DNA of 64,000 bases from Opitutaceae bacterium (GTDB taxonomy: Bacteria > Verrucomicrobiota > Verrucomicrobiia > Opitutales > Opitutaceae), in NCBI GenBank assembly GCA_016794785.1, contig JAEUHC010000027.1, forward strand, positions 434,001 through 498,000, read 5' to 3'. Positions 1 through 8,250 of this stretch are shown here, one piece after another (position 1 is the stretch's first letter; every line of letters begins with the position of its first letter). The translations under genes and the position numbers were made by a program. The notes beneath the pieces are model-generated. The model did not search any database. It was not told the DNA's origin and was given only the letters and a program-made list of their open reading frames with translations.

Positions 1-2069
1 CGCGGGTAGAGCTCGATCAGGCGCTGCAGCGGCACCTTGGCCTCGGCCCATTGCTGTTTCTCCATGGCGCGCTGGGCCTGGTGGCGGAGGAACCAATAGT
101 TGTCGGGATGCTTCTTCCCCCACTCGGCCAGCTTGGCGTCGGCCCCCGGGGCGAGCAGCTCTGGATCGATGCGCTCCCAATCGAGGCCCGGGGCGAGCTT
201 GTCGGCGCGCTCGCGCGCGTAGGCCGCAAAGTCCTTCTCTAGCTGCTCCATCTCGATCGTGTGCTTCGCGATGGTGGTGTTGATCTCCACGCCGGCGCGG
301 AGGTCGGCGAGGATGGCGCGGATTTTGTCGAGGCCGAATCGGCCCACGATAAACTCCACGACGAGCGCCGACTGGAGGTAGGCAAATTGGAGGTGCCGCG
401 CGGTCTTGGGCGCGAGGAAGGCCGCGCTCAGCCGGCTCACCGGCACGAGGTCGTCGCCGACCAGCATTTCGCGATATTTCGCGTCGAGCCGCATGCCCCA
501 CGACGGATCGGCCTGCCACTCTTCGTAAACGGAGATGCCCTCGCTCAGCCAGCGCGGCATTTTGTTCTTCGTCATTTGCAGCGTCACTACATGGCAGAAC
601 TCGTGCCAGAGGACCGATTCCCAATTCGTGGGCGAGCTGGCCGTCGCGGGGCTGTTGGCGGTCACGACGCGGCCGAAGCAGACGCCGAGGAAGCCCGACA
701 CATCGGGCAGCCCGAAGGTCCGCACCGCAAAGTCCCGCTGGTCCGCGAAAATCTCGATGTAGGTGGGCTTGGCGAGCTCGACGCCATACTTGGTCACAAG
801 CGCATCCTTGGCGCGGCGAAGCAGGGCTAGCACGCGCGGACCATAGACCGCGACCTCAGGCGCGGCCATGCGGATGACGAAGTCTTCGGTCTGCATCGCG
901 GCATACTTCTTCATCGTGTCCTGCAGGGTCACGAGGTTGAAGGCCTCCACATCATACTCGTCGCGCTCATGCACGGCCTGGGCGAGCGCCCAGCCCTCCT
1001 TCTCCTCGCCGAGCCGCAGCAGATCGTTGGCGAGCTGGGCCGTGGCCGGCAGGTAGGAAGGATCGGACTCGCGGGCCCGACGCTGGTAGGCGGCGCCCTC
1101 GGCAAAACGGTATTTCGCGGAGAGCTTTTCGCCGATCAGGTAGTCAACCCTCGGATTGCGCGGCCAGGAGCTGAGCGCTCGCTCGCGGGCAAAGGTCTCG
1201 CCCTCGGCGTCGTTCTTGAGGTGGGCGATCACGGCGCGGTAGGCCCAGGCGTCGGGCTGCACGGGATTCACCGCGAGGATCTGGTCGAGGACTTTGCCGG
1301 CCTCGTCGTAGGATTCGGAGTCGATGTGGTGGCTGACGAACTGGAGCAGGGTCGGCACATGGCGCTCATTGACCTTGAGCGCCGCCTGCAGCGACGCGAT
1401 CGCCACCGACCGATCGCCGCCGGCGTAGGCCCGGCCGCGGCCGCTGAGCAAATCCGGATCATCGGGCAGCTGTTTCAGCCCCTCCTCAAAGGCCTTGGCG
1501 GCGAGCGCGAAGTCGTGCTTCTGCAACGCCAGCTCGCCGCGCGCGAGGTAGACGTCGCGCAGCTTGGGGTCGGCCTTCTGCACCGTGGCGAAGACTTTCT
1601 CGAGCACGTCCTTGGGATCGTAGCCCGGCACGAGCAGCGCGGCGCGGCCAAACACCAGGAAGTCCGCCGGCGCGCGGTATTGCCACCCGCTGTCGCGCAC
1701 GGCGGCGATGATGTCCTTCACGTAGCGCGCGGCTTCCTCGGGCCGGCCGTTGGCGTAGGCGACATCGCGCGCGAGCCAGCGCAGGCGGATGCTGCGGGTG
1801 TCCCGCAGGAGGGCGGCCTTCATCACGGTGTCGGCCTCGCCATGGCGCCCGACCTCCAGCAAGGCGCGCACGAGTACCATCGACCACTCGGATTGCCCGG
1901 GTCCGTCGCCGATCTCGCCTTGGGCGAGCTTGATGACGGCGGCGTGGTTGCCCGCGAGCAGGGCGCGCTGGGCCTCGGCGACATCCGCGCTCCGCAGCGC
2001 CGCGACCGAGACCGAAAGCACCGCCAGCAGCACAATCAGGCGCGATGAGGAGCGGCGGAGAAAATTCAT
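1..2069 (-). CDS. TPR protein with peptidase-MA-like metalloprotease domain (3' end cut by window)
   Basis: The reading frame stays open from an ATG at 2069 to the window edge, so the C-terminus is missing and at least 689 residues are encoded. The N-terminus (MNFLRRSSSRLIVLLAVLS) is a signal peptide or membrane anchor. Residues about 25-430 are helical repeats of TPR type, with runs such as AFEEGLKQLPDDPDLLSGRG. A zinc-protease signature HEFCH lies at residues 489-493 (H489, E490, H493). It is followed by WLSEGISVYEE, where E510 would be the third ligand. This layout, TPRs followed by a gluzincin HExxH...EG domain, matches the peptidase MA family. The substrate is unknown; an exported or periplasmic location is inferred. 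It diverges from the adenosine deaminase-like gene. Confidence 0.8.
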   Translation of the reverse strand, partial: MNFLRRSSSRLIVLLAVLSVSVAALRSADVAEAQRALLAGNHAAVIKLAQGEIGDGPGQSEWSMVLVRALLEVGRHGEADTVMKAALLRDTRSIRLRWLARDVAYANGRPEEAARYVKDIIAAVRDSGWQYRAPADFLVFGRAALLVPGYDPKDVLEKVFATVQKADPKLRDVYLARGELALQKHDFALAAKAFEEGLKQLPDDPDLLSGRGRAYAGGDRSVAIASLQAALKVNERHVPTLLQFVSHHIDSESYDEAGKVLDQILAVNPVQPDAWAYRAVIAHLKNDAEGETFARERALSSWPRNPRVDYLIGEKLSAKYRFAEGAAYQRRARESDPSYLPATAQLANDLLRLGEEKEGWALAQAVHERDEYDVEAFNLVTLQDTMKKYAAMQTEDFVIRMAAPEVAVYGPRVLALLRRAKDALVTKYGVELAKPTYIEIFADQRDFAVRTFGLPDVSGFLGVCFGRVVTANSPATASSPTNWESVLWHEFCHVVTLQMTKNKMPRWLSEGISVYEEWQADPSWGMRLDAKYREMLVGDDLVPVSRLSAAFLAPKTARHLQFAYLQSALVVEFIVGRFGLDKIRAILADLRAGVEINTTIAKHTIEMEQLEKDFAAYARERADKLAPGLDWERIDPELLAPGADAKLAEWGKKHPDNYWFLRHQAQRAMEKQQWAEAKVPLQRLIELYP

Positions 2070-2233
2070 GCGGGGAGACAAGGCCGGCGGGAAAGACGCA
2101 GGCGGTGCAAAAGAGTCATGCGAGGCCCTCACCTTTTCTCAAGCCAGACCGTGAAAGAGTTGTTGCCAGACGCTTCTTTGTGGCGGAGCCCGCGTGCTTG
2201 CGTGCGCCGCGGCGGCGGATTTTCCTCCCGCCC

Positions 2234-3649
2234 ATGCGTTGCCTGCTCCCGCTCTTGCTGCTGCTGGTGGCGGCATCCGTCGCAAAAGCGGCCGATTTCG
2301 CCGCTCGTTTCGACGATCTCGTCCGCACTGCCACGCCACGCCAGCTCTACGCCCTCCTCTACGATCTGCCCAAGGGCGGAGACCTCCACAACCACGCCGG
2401 CGGCTCCGACCGGCCCGAGTGGATGTTCGAGATTCTCACGGACCCGGCGCGCAACGGCGGCGATGCCTTCTACACCCGCGCGCGCTTCGGTCCGGAGACT
2501 GAGCCGGCCGCCCGCTATCGCCTCATCCGCCGCCGCACCTACGAGCAACTCGCACCCGCTGCGCGCGCCGGCTACGTGCCGCTGGCCGACCTTTCCCCCG
2601 CCGAGCGCATCGCTTGGGCCAACGCCTTCCGCCTCGATGCCCCCGGCGAGGGGCGCGACGAGTTTTTCAACGTCATCTGGCCACGCCGCGGCGACCTCAG
2701 CCAGAATCTCGACGCCCGCCTCGAGCTCCTCGTCGTCAACCTCCAGGCCTTCGCCGCCGAGGGCCTGGCCTATCTCGAGACGCAGTTCGGCCTCGATGGT
2801 CTCGTGACGCCCGATGGCCGCGCCCTAACCCCGGCCGAGGCCGCGCCGCTGATCGAGCGGCGCCTCGCCCAGCCCGATGTCGTCGCCACGGGGGTGGTCG
2901 TGCGATTTCAGGACACCGTGATCCGCTTCCGCCCCGACGCCGAGGCCAGGCTCTCGGAGATCTACGCCTTTGTCGCCGCCCACCGCGACCGGTGGGTTGG
3001 AATCAACATGGCGGGCATCGAGTCGGATCCGCGCGGGCGCCCGCTGCGCTTTCTCTCTACCCTGCGCCGCCTCCGCGCCCAGCACCCCACCCTGTCCCTC
3101 TCGTTTCACGCCGGCGAGATGGATGGCGCCGACTCGCACGTCCGCGACACCCTGCTCCTCGGCGCGAGCCGCCTCGGGCACGCCGTGAACCTCATCAAGG
3201 ACCCCGACACCCTCCTGCTCCTGCAGCAGCAGCAGCGCGTGCTCGTCGAAATCAATCTCATCTCCAACCGCCTGCTCGGCTACGTCCCCGACCTCACGCA
3301 GCACCCCTTCCCCGAATACCTGCGCACCGGTGTGCCCGTATGCCTCAACACCGACGACCGCGGGATGTGGGACAGCAACCTGACCGACGAATACTTCACC
3401 GCCGTCACGACCTACCGCCTCTCCTGGCCCGAAGTCGTGCAACTCGGCCGCAACTCCCTCGCCCGCGCCTTCGTGCAGCCCGAGGTGAAAGCCAAGCTCC
3501 TCGCCGCCTACGAGACGCGCATCGCGGCCTTCGAGCAAAAATACGGCGCCGGCTCCCCCACGATCAGCGACGCGCTGGGAAAGGTGGAAAAAGTGAAGCC
3601 CGTTACCTACGGTTATGCGAAGCGGACGTGGGGGCTGGAGTTTCGGTAG
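2234..3649 (+). CDS. Secreted adenosine deaminase-like amidohydrolase (ADA2/ADGF type)
   Basis: This 471-residue protein starts at the ATG at 2234, chosen because it opens a clear signal peptide (MRCLLPLLLLLVAASVAKA). The frame is open further upstream but that part is basic and unlike a protein N-terminus. Metal and catalytic motifs of the adenosine deaminase superfamily follow in order: HNH at residues 52-54 (GDLHNHAGGS), SFHAGE with the catalytic Glu, LGHAVNL with a His, and NTDD with the metal Asp. The family deaminates adenosine or related nucleosides to inosine. An exported version suggests extracellular or periplasmic purine salvage (inference). The gene is monocistronic, divergent from the metalloprotease and convergent with the metal permease operon. 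Confidence 0.85.
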   Translation: MRCLLPLLLLLVAASVAKAADFAARFDDLVRTATPRQLYALLYDLPKGGDLHNHAGGSDRPEWMFEILTDPARNGGDAFYTRARFGPETEPAARYRLIRRRTYEQLAPAARAGYVPLADLSPAERIAWANAFRLDAPGEGRDEFFNVIWPRRGDLSQNLDARLELLVVNLQAFAAEGLAYLETQFGLDGLVTPDGRALTPAEAAPLIERRLAQPDVVATGVVVRFQDTVIRFRPDAEARLSEIYAFVAAHRDRWVGINMAGIESDPRGRPLRFLSTLRRLRAQHPTLSLSFHAGEMDGADSHVRDTLLLGASRLGHAVNLIKDPDTLLLLQQQQRVLVEINLISNRLLGYVPDLTQHPFPEYLRTGVPVCLNTDDRGMWDSNLTDEYFTAVTTYRLSWPEVVQLGRNSLARAFVQPEVKAKLLAAYETRIAAFEQKYGAGSPTISDALGKVEKVKPVTYGYAKRTWGLEFR

Positions 3650-3683
3650 GTAAGCGCTTCACGATTCCAAAGGTCGATATTAC

Positions 3684-3766
3684 CCAACGTCCCTTGGCTT
3701 TTGGATAGCAGGCACTCCCGGCGGGCGGATCCACAGAGGAAAAGCCCGGAACATGAGGGACGTTGG
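3684..3766. repeat. Nested inverted repeat in convergent intergenic region
   Basis: Perfect 11-bp arms CCAACGTCCCT (3684-3694) and AGGGACGTTGG (3756-3766) enclose 61 bp. A second inner pair, GGCTTTT and AAAAGCC, and a short CCCGGCGGG core lie inside. The element fills the gap between two convergent genes and could fold into one long hairpin. It may serve as a bidirectional terminator or be a small non-autonomous repeat. There is no terminal T-run on either side, so a simple intrinsic terminator is not obvious. Confidence 0.6.
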
Positions 3767-3768
3767 CA

Positions 3769-4626
3769 TTACATCGAGACTCGCGCCGCCGCCCGCTGTT
3801 GCCGCCGCGCCGCGAGTAGGCCGTGCTTCGGCGCCCAAAGCAGCGCCGCGAGGAAGAGCGCCGCTTGCAGCAGCACGATGCACGCGCCGGTCGAGGCGTT
3901 GAGGAAGAAGCTCACATACACTCCCACGAAGCTCGAGCCGGTCGCGCTCACGACGGCGATGAGCAGCATCGTGTTGAACCGGTCCGTGAGCAGGTAGCCG
4001 ATGCAGCCGGGCGTCACGAGCATTGCGATGACGAGGATGATGCCCACGGCCTTGAGCGAGACGACGATCGTGACCGCGAGCAGCGAGAGCAGCAGGTAAT
4101 AGAGCAGCTGCGTGCGCAGGCCGATGGTGCGCGCCTGCCCGGGGTCGAAGCAGAAGAGAAGCAGGTCGCGCCGCAGCGCGAGGACGATGGCGAGCGTGAG
4201 CCCGCCCACGATCAGCGTGTCGCGCAGATCGCCGGCGGCGAGGCCGAGGATGTTGCCGAAGAGGATGTGGTCGAGGTGGAGATCGCTCTTGATCTTGGTG
4301 AACAGGACGAGGCCGAAGGCGAACAGGCCCGTGAAGACGACGCCCATCACGGTGTCTTCCTTCACGCGGCTGTTGGCCTTGATGTAGCCGGTCAGCACCG
4401 CGCAGAGCAGCCCGGAGCCAAACGCGCCGATCGCCAGCGGCACGCCGATCGCGTAGGCGATCACGATGCCGGGTAGCACGGCGTGCGAGATGGCGTCGCC
4501 CATGAGCGACCAGCCCTTGAGCACCAGGTAGCAGGAAAGCACGGCGCAGACCGCGCCCACGGCCACGCCCACGATCATGGCATCGACCATGAAGCCATAC
4601 TGGAACGGCTCGAGCAGCCGGCTCAT
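3769..4626 (-). CDS. Manganese/iron ABC transporter permease, second subunit (SitD/YfeD type)
   Basis: This 285-residue integral membrane protein belongs to the ABC-3 (cluster A-I) metal permease family. It has about eight hydrophobic segments and the family-typical stretch LKGWSLMGDAISHAVLPG near residue 45. The start at 4626 is chosen because its ATG overlaps the TGA of the upstream permease (ATGA), implying translational coupling. The open frame further upstream only shadows that gene. It is the last gene of the five-gene operon 8224-3769. It is clearly homologous to the neighbouring permease, so the two probably form a heterodimeric channel, as in SitC/SitD. Confidence 0.88.
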   Translation of the reverse strand: MSRLLEPFQYGFMVDAMIVGVAVGAVCAVLSCYLVLKGWSLMGDAISHAVLPGIVIAYAIGVPLAIGAFGSGLLCAVLTGYIKANSRVKEDTVMGVVFTGLFAFGLVLFTKIKSDLHLDHILFGNILGLAAGDLRDTLIVGGLTLAIVLALRRDLLLFCFDPGQARTIGLRTQLLYYLLLSLLAVTIVVSLKAVGIILVIAMLVTPGCIGYLLTDRFNTMLLIAVVSATGSSFVGVYVSFFLNASTGACIVLLQAALFLAALLWAPKHGLLAARRQQRAAARVSM

Positions 4627-5483
4627 GCGCGACCCTCCGCCGCCTGCCGCTGCCGCGCCCGCGCCGCGACGAGGCCGTGCTTCGGCCCGAAGACCAGCGC
4701 CGCGACAAAGAGCAGCGTCTGCAAGGTGACGATGCAGCCGCCCGTCGAGCCGTCGAAAAAGTAGCTCGCATACGCGCCCACGATCGAGGTGCCCGCGCCC
4801 ATCGCCGTCGCGATGCCGATCATTTTGCCAAAGCGATCGGTGAGCAGATAGGCGGTCGCTCCCGGCGTAACGAGCATCGCGACCACGAGGCACGCGCCCA
4901 CAGTCTGGAGCGCCGCGACCGCGGTCGCCGAGAGCAGCGTGAGCAGGGTGAAATGGAGCACGGTGGTGTTGAGGCCGAGCGCGCGCGCCTGGTTGGCGTC
5001 GAAGCAATAGAGGAGCAGATCGCGCCACTTGAGCCCCAGCACCAGCAATGTGACCACCGAGATGATCACGATTTGGAGGACATCTGCGTCGGCGATGCCG
5101 AGGATGTTGCCAAAGACGATCGAGCGCAGGTCGATTTGGCTCGGATAGAGTGAAATCAGCAGCAGCCCGGCCGCAAAAAACGCCGTGAACACCACGCCGA
5201 TCACGGCATCCTCGCGCAGGCGGGTCTTGGCCTTCACGAAGCCCATGCCGAGGGCCGCGAGCAGACCGGTGACAAACGCCCCCGCCGCAAACGGGAGGCC
5301 CGCGTAGTAGGCGATGGCCACGCCCGGCACCACCGAGTGCGAGAGTGCGTCACCCATGAGCGACCAGCCCTTGAGCGTGATGAAGCAGGAGAGAAACGCG
5401 CACACCCCGCCAATCAGCGCGCTCACGCCGATGGCCTTCAGCATGTAGTCGTAGTGCAGCGGCGTGAGGAGCGTCTCGATCAC
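4623..5483 (-). CDS. Manganese/iron ABC transporter permease, first subunit (SitC/YfeC type)
   Basis: A 286-residue polytopic ABC-3 family permease. It opens with MIETLLTPLHYDYMLKAIG, then GWSLMGDALSHSVVPGVA, the conserved cytoplasmic-loop motif that marks metal (Mn, Fe, Zn) permeases of this family. It lies downstream of the ATPase gene across a 109-bp gap that carries a palindromic repeat, and its stop overlaps the start of the next permease by ATGA. Together with the ATPase and the binding protein it forms an inner-membrane importer. Two distinct permeases in one operon is the SitABCD/YfeABCD arrangement rather than the one-permease ZnuABC arrangement. Confidence 0.88.
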   Translation of the reverse strand: MIETLLTPLHYDYMLKAIGVSALIGGVCAFLSCFITLKGWSLMGDALSHSVVPGVAIAYYAGLPFAAGAFVTGLLAALGMGFVKAKTRLREDAVIGVVFTAFFAAGLLLISLYPSQIDLRSIVFGNILGIADADVLQIVIISVVTLLVLGLKWRDLLLYCFDANQARALGLNTTVLHFTLLTLLSATAVAALQTVGACLVVAMLVTPGATAYLLTDRFGKMIGIATAMGAGTSIVGAYASYFFDGSTGGCIVTLQTLLFVAALVFGPKHGLVAARARQRQAAEGRA

Positions 5484-5504
5484 TTTATGTCCTCTTCTCT
5501 CCTT

Positions 5505-5582
5505 GTCATTGCGAGCCCGGCGCAGCCGGGCGTGGCAATCCAGCCGGATTGCTTCGTCGCTGTGCGCCTCGCCATGGCAACG
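5505..5582. repeat. REP-like intergenic palindrome inside the metal-uptake operon
   Basis: The sequence begins GTCATTGCGAG and contains two stems: CCCGGC(5516-5521)/GCCGGG(5525-5530) with a GCA loop, and GCAATCC(5535-5541)/GGATTGC(5546-5552) with an AGCC loop. The outer ends (TCATTGCGAG and CTCGCCATGGCAA) are roughly complementary, so the whole unit forms an imperfect long hairpin. The words 'TCATTGCGAG' and 'GCAATCC' are typical of a palindromic repeat dispersed in many bacterial genomes. Its position between ATPase and permease genes suggests an mRNA-stability or attenuation role (inference). Confidence 0.55.
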
Positions 5583-5592
5583 CTGGAAGGCT

Positions 5593-6504
5593 TCACTTGT
5601 CCTCCTCGTCCTCCGCGCGCTTGCGGATCACGTCCTCGCGGCCCTCGCGCTTGCTGTATTCCACGTGGCCGCCCTTGCCGAAGACCAGCGGGCGCTCGTC
5701 GTCGGTGAGCAGCGTGACCGCGCGGCCGTCGTGCTTCTGCACGGTGGATTCGTCGAAGCGGAAATGCCGCAGCACGCCGCCGAAGGCGCGGAGCAGGTTC
5801 TCCTCGGTGAAGACCTCGATCGTCGGACCGGCGGCGAGCACCGTGCGATTGATGAGCACGACGTGGTCGCAGAATTCCGGCACGGAGCCGAGATTGTGGG
5901 TCGAGACGAGCATGATGTGACCCTCGTCGCGCAGTTCGCGCAGCAGCGCGATGATCGCCGCCTCGGTCGTGACATCGACGCCGGTGAACGGCTCATCGAG
6001 CAGAATCACGCGGCCCCGCTGCGCGAGCGCGCGCGCGAGGAAGACGCGTTTCCGCTGCCCGCCCGAAAGCTCGCCAATCTGGCGGTCGCGATAGTCGAGC
6101 ATGCCCACGCGGCGGAGACTCTCCTCCGCGATGCGCCGATCCTCGGCGCGCGGGATGCGCAGGAAATTCATGTAGCCGTAGCGGCCCATCAGCACGACAT
6201 CCCACACGCTCACCGGGAAGCTCCAGTCCACCTCCTCGGCCTGCGGCACGTAGGCGACGAGATTCTGCTTCAACGCCTCCCGCACGGGCCGGCCCGCGAT
6301 CCGCACCATGCCGGCCGCGGGCACGACGATGCCCATGATGGCCTTGAAGAGCGTGGACTTGCCGCTCCCGTTGACGCCCACCAGCGCACAGATCGAGCCG
6401 CCGCCGAGGTGGAAGGACGCATCGCGCAGCGCGACGTGGCCGTTGGGATAGCTGACGGTCACGCCCACAACGTCGATGGAAAGCTCGGCGGTCGCGGCGA
6501 TCAT
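5593..6504 (-). CDS. Manganese/iron ABC transporter ATP-binding protein (SitB/YfeB type)
   Basis: A 303-residue ABC ATPase. The Walker A is GVNGSGKST at residues 43-51, the ABC signature LSGGQ at 146-150 and the Walker B VILLDE at 166-171. A switch His lies in the VSTHN segment. The C-terminus beyond about 250 is charged (EGREDVIRKRAEDEEDK) and longer than in minimal ATPases of the family. The gene starts at an ATG that overlaps the TGA of the binding-protein gene by four bases. It powers the two membrane permeases encoded downstream. The family assignment is secure; the metal is inferred from the binding protein. Confidence 0.92.
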   Translation of the reverse strand: MIAATAELSIDVVGVTVSYPNGHVALRDASFHLGGGSICALVGVNGSGKSTLFKAIMGIVVPAAGMVRIAGRPVREALKQNLVAYVPQAEEVDWSFPVSVWDVVLMGRYGYMNFLRIPRAEDRRIAEESLRRVGMLDYRDRQIGELSGGQRKRVFLARALAQRGRVILLDEPFTGVDVTTEAAIIALLRELRDEGHIMLVSTHNLGSVPEFCDHVVLINRTVLAAGPTIEVFTEENLLRAFGGVLRHFRFDESTVQKHDGRAVTLLTDDERPLVFGKGGHVEYSKREGREDVIRKRAEDEEDK

Positions 6505-7391
6505 TTTCCGGTGAAGCCGCGCACGATCGTCTTGGCGTTGTAATCCATCAGGCGCAGGTAGGTCGGCGCCGGGCCGCGGGCGTCCGTGAGCGAATCGACA
6601 TAGAGCACACCGCCGTAGCGCGCCCCGGTCTCGCGCGCGACCTGCCGCGCCGGCTTGTCGCTGATCGTGCTCTCGCTGAACACGACGGGGATCCGGTTGG
6701 CGCGCACCGCGTCGATCACTTTCCGCACCTGCTGCGGGGTGCCCTGCTGGTCGGCGTTGACAGCCCAGAGAAACAACTCGCGCAGATCGAAGTTGCGCGC
6801 GAGGTAGGGAAAGGCGCCCTCGCTGGTGACGAGCCAGCGCTGATCGGCGGGAATCTTTGCGAGCTCACTTCGCACGCTCTGCTCGAGCGCGGTGAACTTG
6901 GCCGAATAGGCCGCGGCGTTGGCGTTGTAGGTGGGCGCATTGGCGGGATCGAGTTTCACGAGCGCGGCGCGGATGTTCTCGACGTAGATGACGGCGTTGC
7001 GCGGCGACATCCAGGCGTGAGGATTGGGTTTGCCGGTGTAGGGCCCCTCGTCGATGCCGATGGGCTCGATGCCGGCGGTGAGCACGGCGCTCGGCACATT
7101 GCTCAGGTTGCCGAAGAAGCGCTCGAACCAGCGCTCAAGATTGAGGCCGTTCCAAAGCACGAGGTCGGCCTTCTGGGCCTTCACGATGTCCTGCGGCGTG
7201 GGTTCGTAGCCGTGGATCTCCGCGCCGGGCTTGGTGATCGATTCCACGATGGCGGCGTCGCCCGCGACATTCTGCGCCATGTCCTGGATGATGGTGAACG
7301 TCGTGACGACGCGCTTCTTCGCAGGGGCGGCTGAGCACAGGGTGGCGGCTGCGGCGGCAATGGCCGCGAACAGGAGGAGGAGGCGTTTCAT
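6501..7391 (-). CDS. Periplasmic Mn/Fe-binding protein of ABC importer (SitA/YfeA/PsaA type)
   Basis: A 296-residue cluster A-I substrate-binding protein with a Sec signal peptide ending around CSAAPA. The four expected metal ligands are visible as H60 (AEIHGYEP), H125 (PNPHAWMSP), E191 (TSEGAFPYLA) and D266 (LYVDSL). Glu rather than His at the third position is characteristic of Mn/Fe proteins, as opposed to ZnuA. The segment INADQQGTPQQVRKVID-like through SDKPARQVARETGARYGG closely resembles YfeA/SitA as I know them. A His-rich zinc loop is absent. The gene lies 17 bp after the outer-membrane barrel gene and overlaps the ATPase by 4 bp, so the three are surely co-transcribed. Confidence 0.9.
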   Translation of the reverse strand: MKRLLLLFAAIAAAAATLCSAAPAKKRVVTTFTIIQDMAQNVAGDAAIVESITKPGAEIHGYEPTPQDIVKAQKADLVLWNGLNLERWFERFFGNLSNVPSAVLTAGIEPIGIDEGPYTGKPNPHAWMSPRNAVIYVENIRAALVKLDPANAPTYNANAAAYSAKFTALEQSVRSELAKIPADQRWLVTSEGAFPYLARNFDLRELFLWAVNADQQGTPQQVRKVIDAVRANRIPVVFSESTISDKPARQVARETGARYGGVLYVDSLTDARGPAPTYLRLMDYNAKTIVRGFTGK

Positions 7392-7408
7392 AAATGGGCC
7401 GAATGACT

Positions 7409-8224
7409 TTAGAATTTCCGGGAGAATCCGGCGAATACCGTGAGGTCCGGCGCGGTGCGCGAAAGTCCGATGTAGGCGCCGAGGTCGAGCTGCACGCCCG
7501 GGCCCATGGCGCGCGTGAGCCCGCAGTTGAAAGTCGCCACATGCCGCCCGTCACCGGCCGACGAGGTAAACTCGAGGAATCCGCCCAGATCAGGCGCGAG
7601 TTCGCGGGCAAAGGTGATCGTGTTGGACCACACCGGTCGGTAGCCGCGCGGACCGAGATGATTGACGCCGAGGGACGTCATGGCCGCCCCTTCCCAGCCG
7701 GCCCCGACCTCAAAGGCCACGGGAAAAGTGAGCGCACCCTCGACCTTGTCGTTGCCGAGCCCCTCGGCCGCGGTCGGCAGCTTGAGATCGGCAATCAGGC
7801 CAAACGCGGTGCCGCCGCCATCGTTGCCTTGGAAATTGTATTTGCCGCGGAGAGTCGTGTCGCCGAGCCCGCGCAGCGTCGTCTTCACCCCGCCTCGCAC
7901 CCGTTCGGTGGCCTGGACATGAGGCGTGATGAAAACCCCGGCCTCGAGATTCCGCGTGAGCCCATAGCGGACATTGAAGGGAGTCACGACCCACTCCGTC
8001 GTGCGCACCCCGTCGAGCCGGTTGCGGGTGAAGGCCGCCACATCCATTTCGAGCTGCACCCGGCCGGCATCGACCGTGAAAGGACTCTCGGTCGCGTCGG
8101 GCCGATCGGTCGTCAGCTCGCGGGGCGCCGGGGCGGCGGGTGCCGCCGATGCGGCATCAAGGATCAGGACCAGGGCAACAGGGAGGAGAAGGCGGCGGCG
8201 GGTCGTCATTCGCCGGAAATGCAT
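7409..8224 (-). CDS. Outer-membrane beta-barrel, first gene of the Mn/Fe uptake operon
   Basis: A 271-residue exported protein with a signal peptide (RRRLLLPVALVLILDAASAAPA). The motif TTDRPDATESPFTVDAG at the mature N-terminus, alternating hydrophobic strands and a C-terminal aromatic (FAGFSRKF) are typical of the transporter-like barrel family PF13557 ('phenol MetA degradation' type). ATG at 8224 or at 8209 (MTTRRRLLL) are both possible. The second would leave more room for the operator at 8233-8250. It is the promoter-proximal gene of the operon and lies opposite a MntR-like gene. A role as an outer-membrane metal channel is therefore an inference from context, not from the sequence itself. 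Confidence 0.75.
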   Translation of the reverse strand: MHFRRMTTRRRLLLPVALVLILDAASAAPAAPAPRELTTDRPDATESPFTVDAGRVQLEMDVAAFTRNRLDGVRTTEWVVTPFNVRYGLTRNLEAGVFITPHVQATERVRGGVKTTLRGLGDTTLRGKYNFQGNDGGGTAFGLIADLKLPTAAEGLGNDKVEGALTFPVAFEVGAGWEGAAMTSLGVNHLGPRGYRPVWSNTITFARELAPDLGGFLEFTSSAGDGRHVATFNCGLTRAMGPGVQLDLGAYIGLSRTAPDLTVFAGFSRKF

Positions 8225-8232
8225 TGGTTTCT

Positions 8233-8250
8233 ATTTTGATTAGTCAAAAT
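8233..8250. promoter_or_regulatory. Candidate MntR/DtxR operator palindrome
   Basis: A perfect 7-bp inverted repeat, ATTTTGA-TTAG-TCAAAAT, sits in the 73-bp gap between the divergent barrel gene and the DtxR-family regulator gene. Size, symmetry and AT-richness fit DtxR/MntR-type operators, and the surrounding DNA is GC-rich. It probably lets the regulator control both its own gene and the uptake operon. No second copy was seen upstream of other genes in the window. Confidence 0.6.

Noticed and set aside
969..2048. Plus-strand open frame of 359 codons
   Set aside because: The minus strand there encodes continuous TPR repeats followed by an HExxH protease domain. The plus frame has no recognisable feature.
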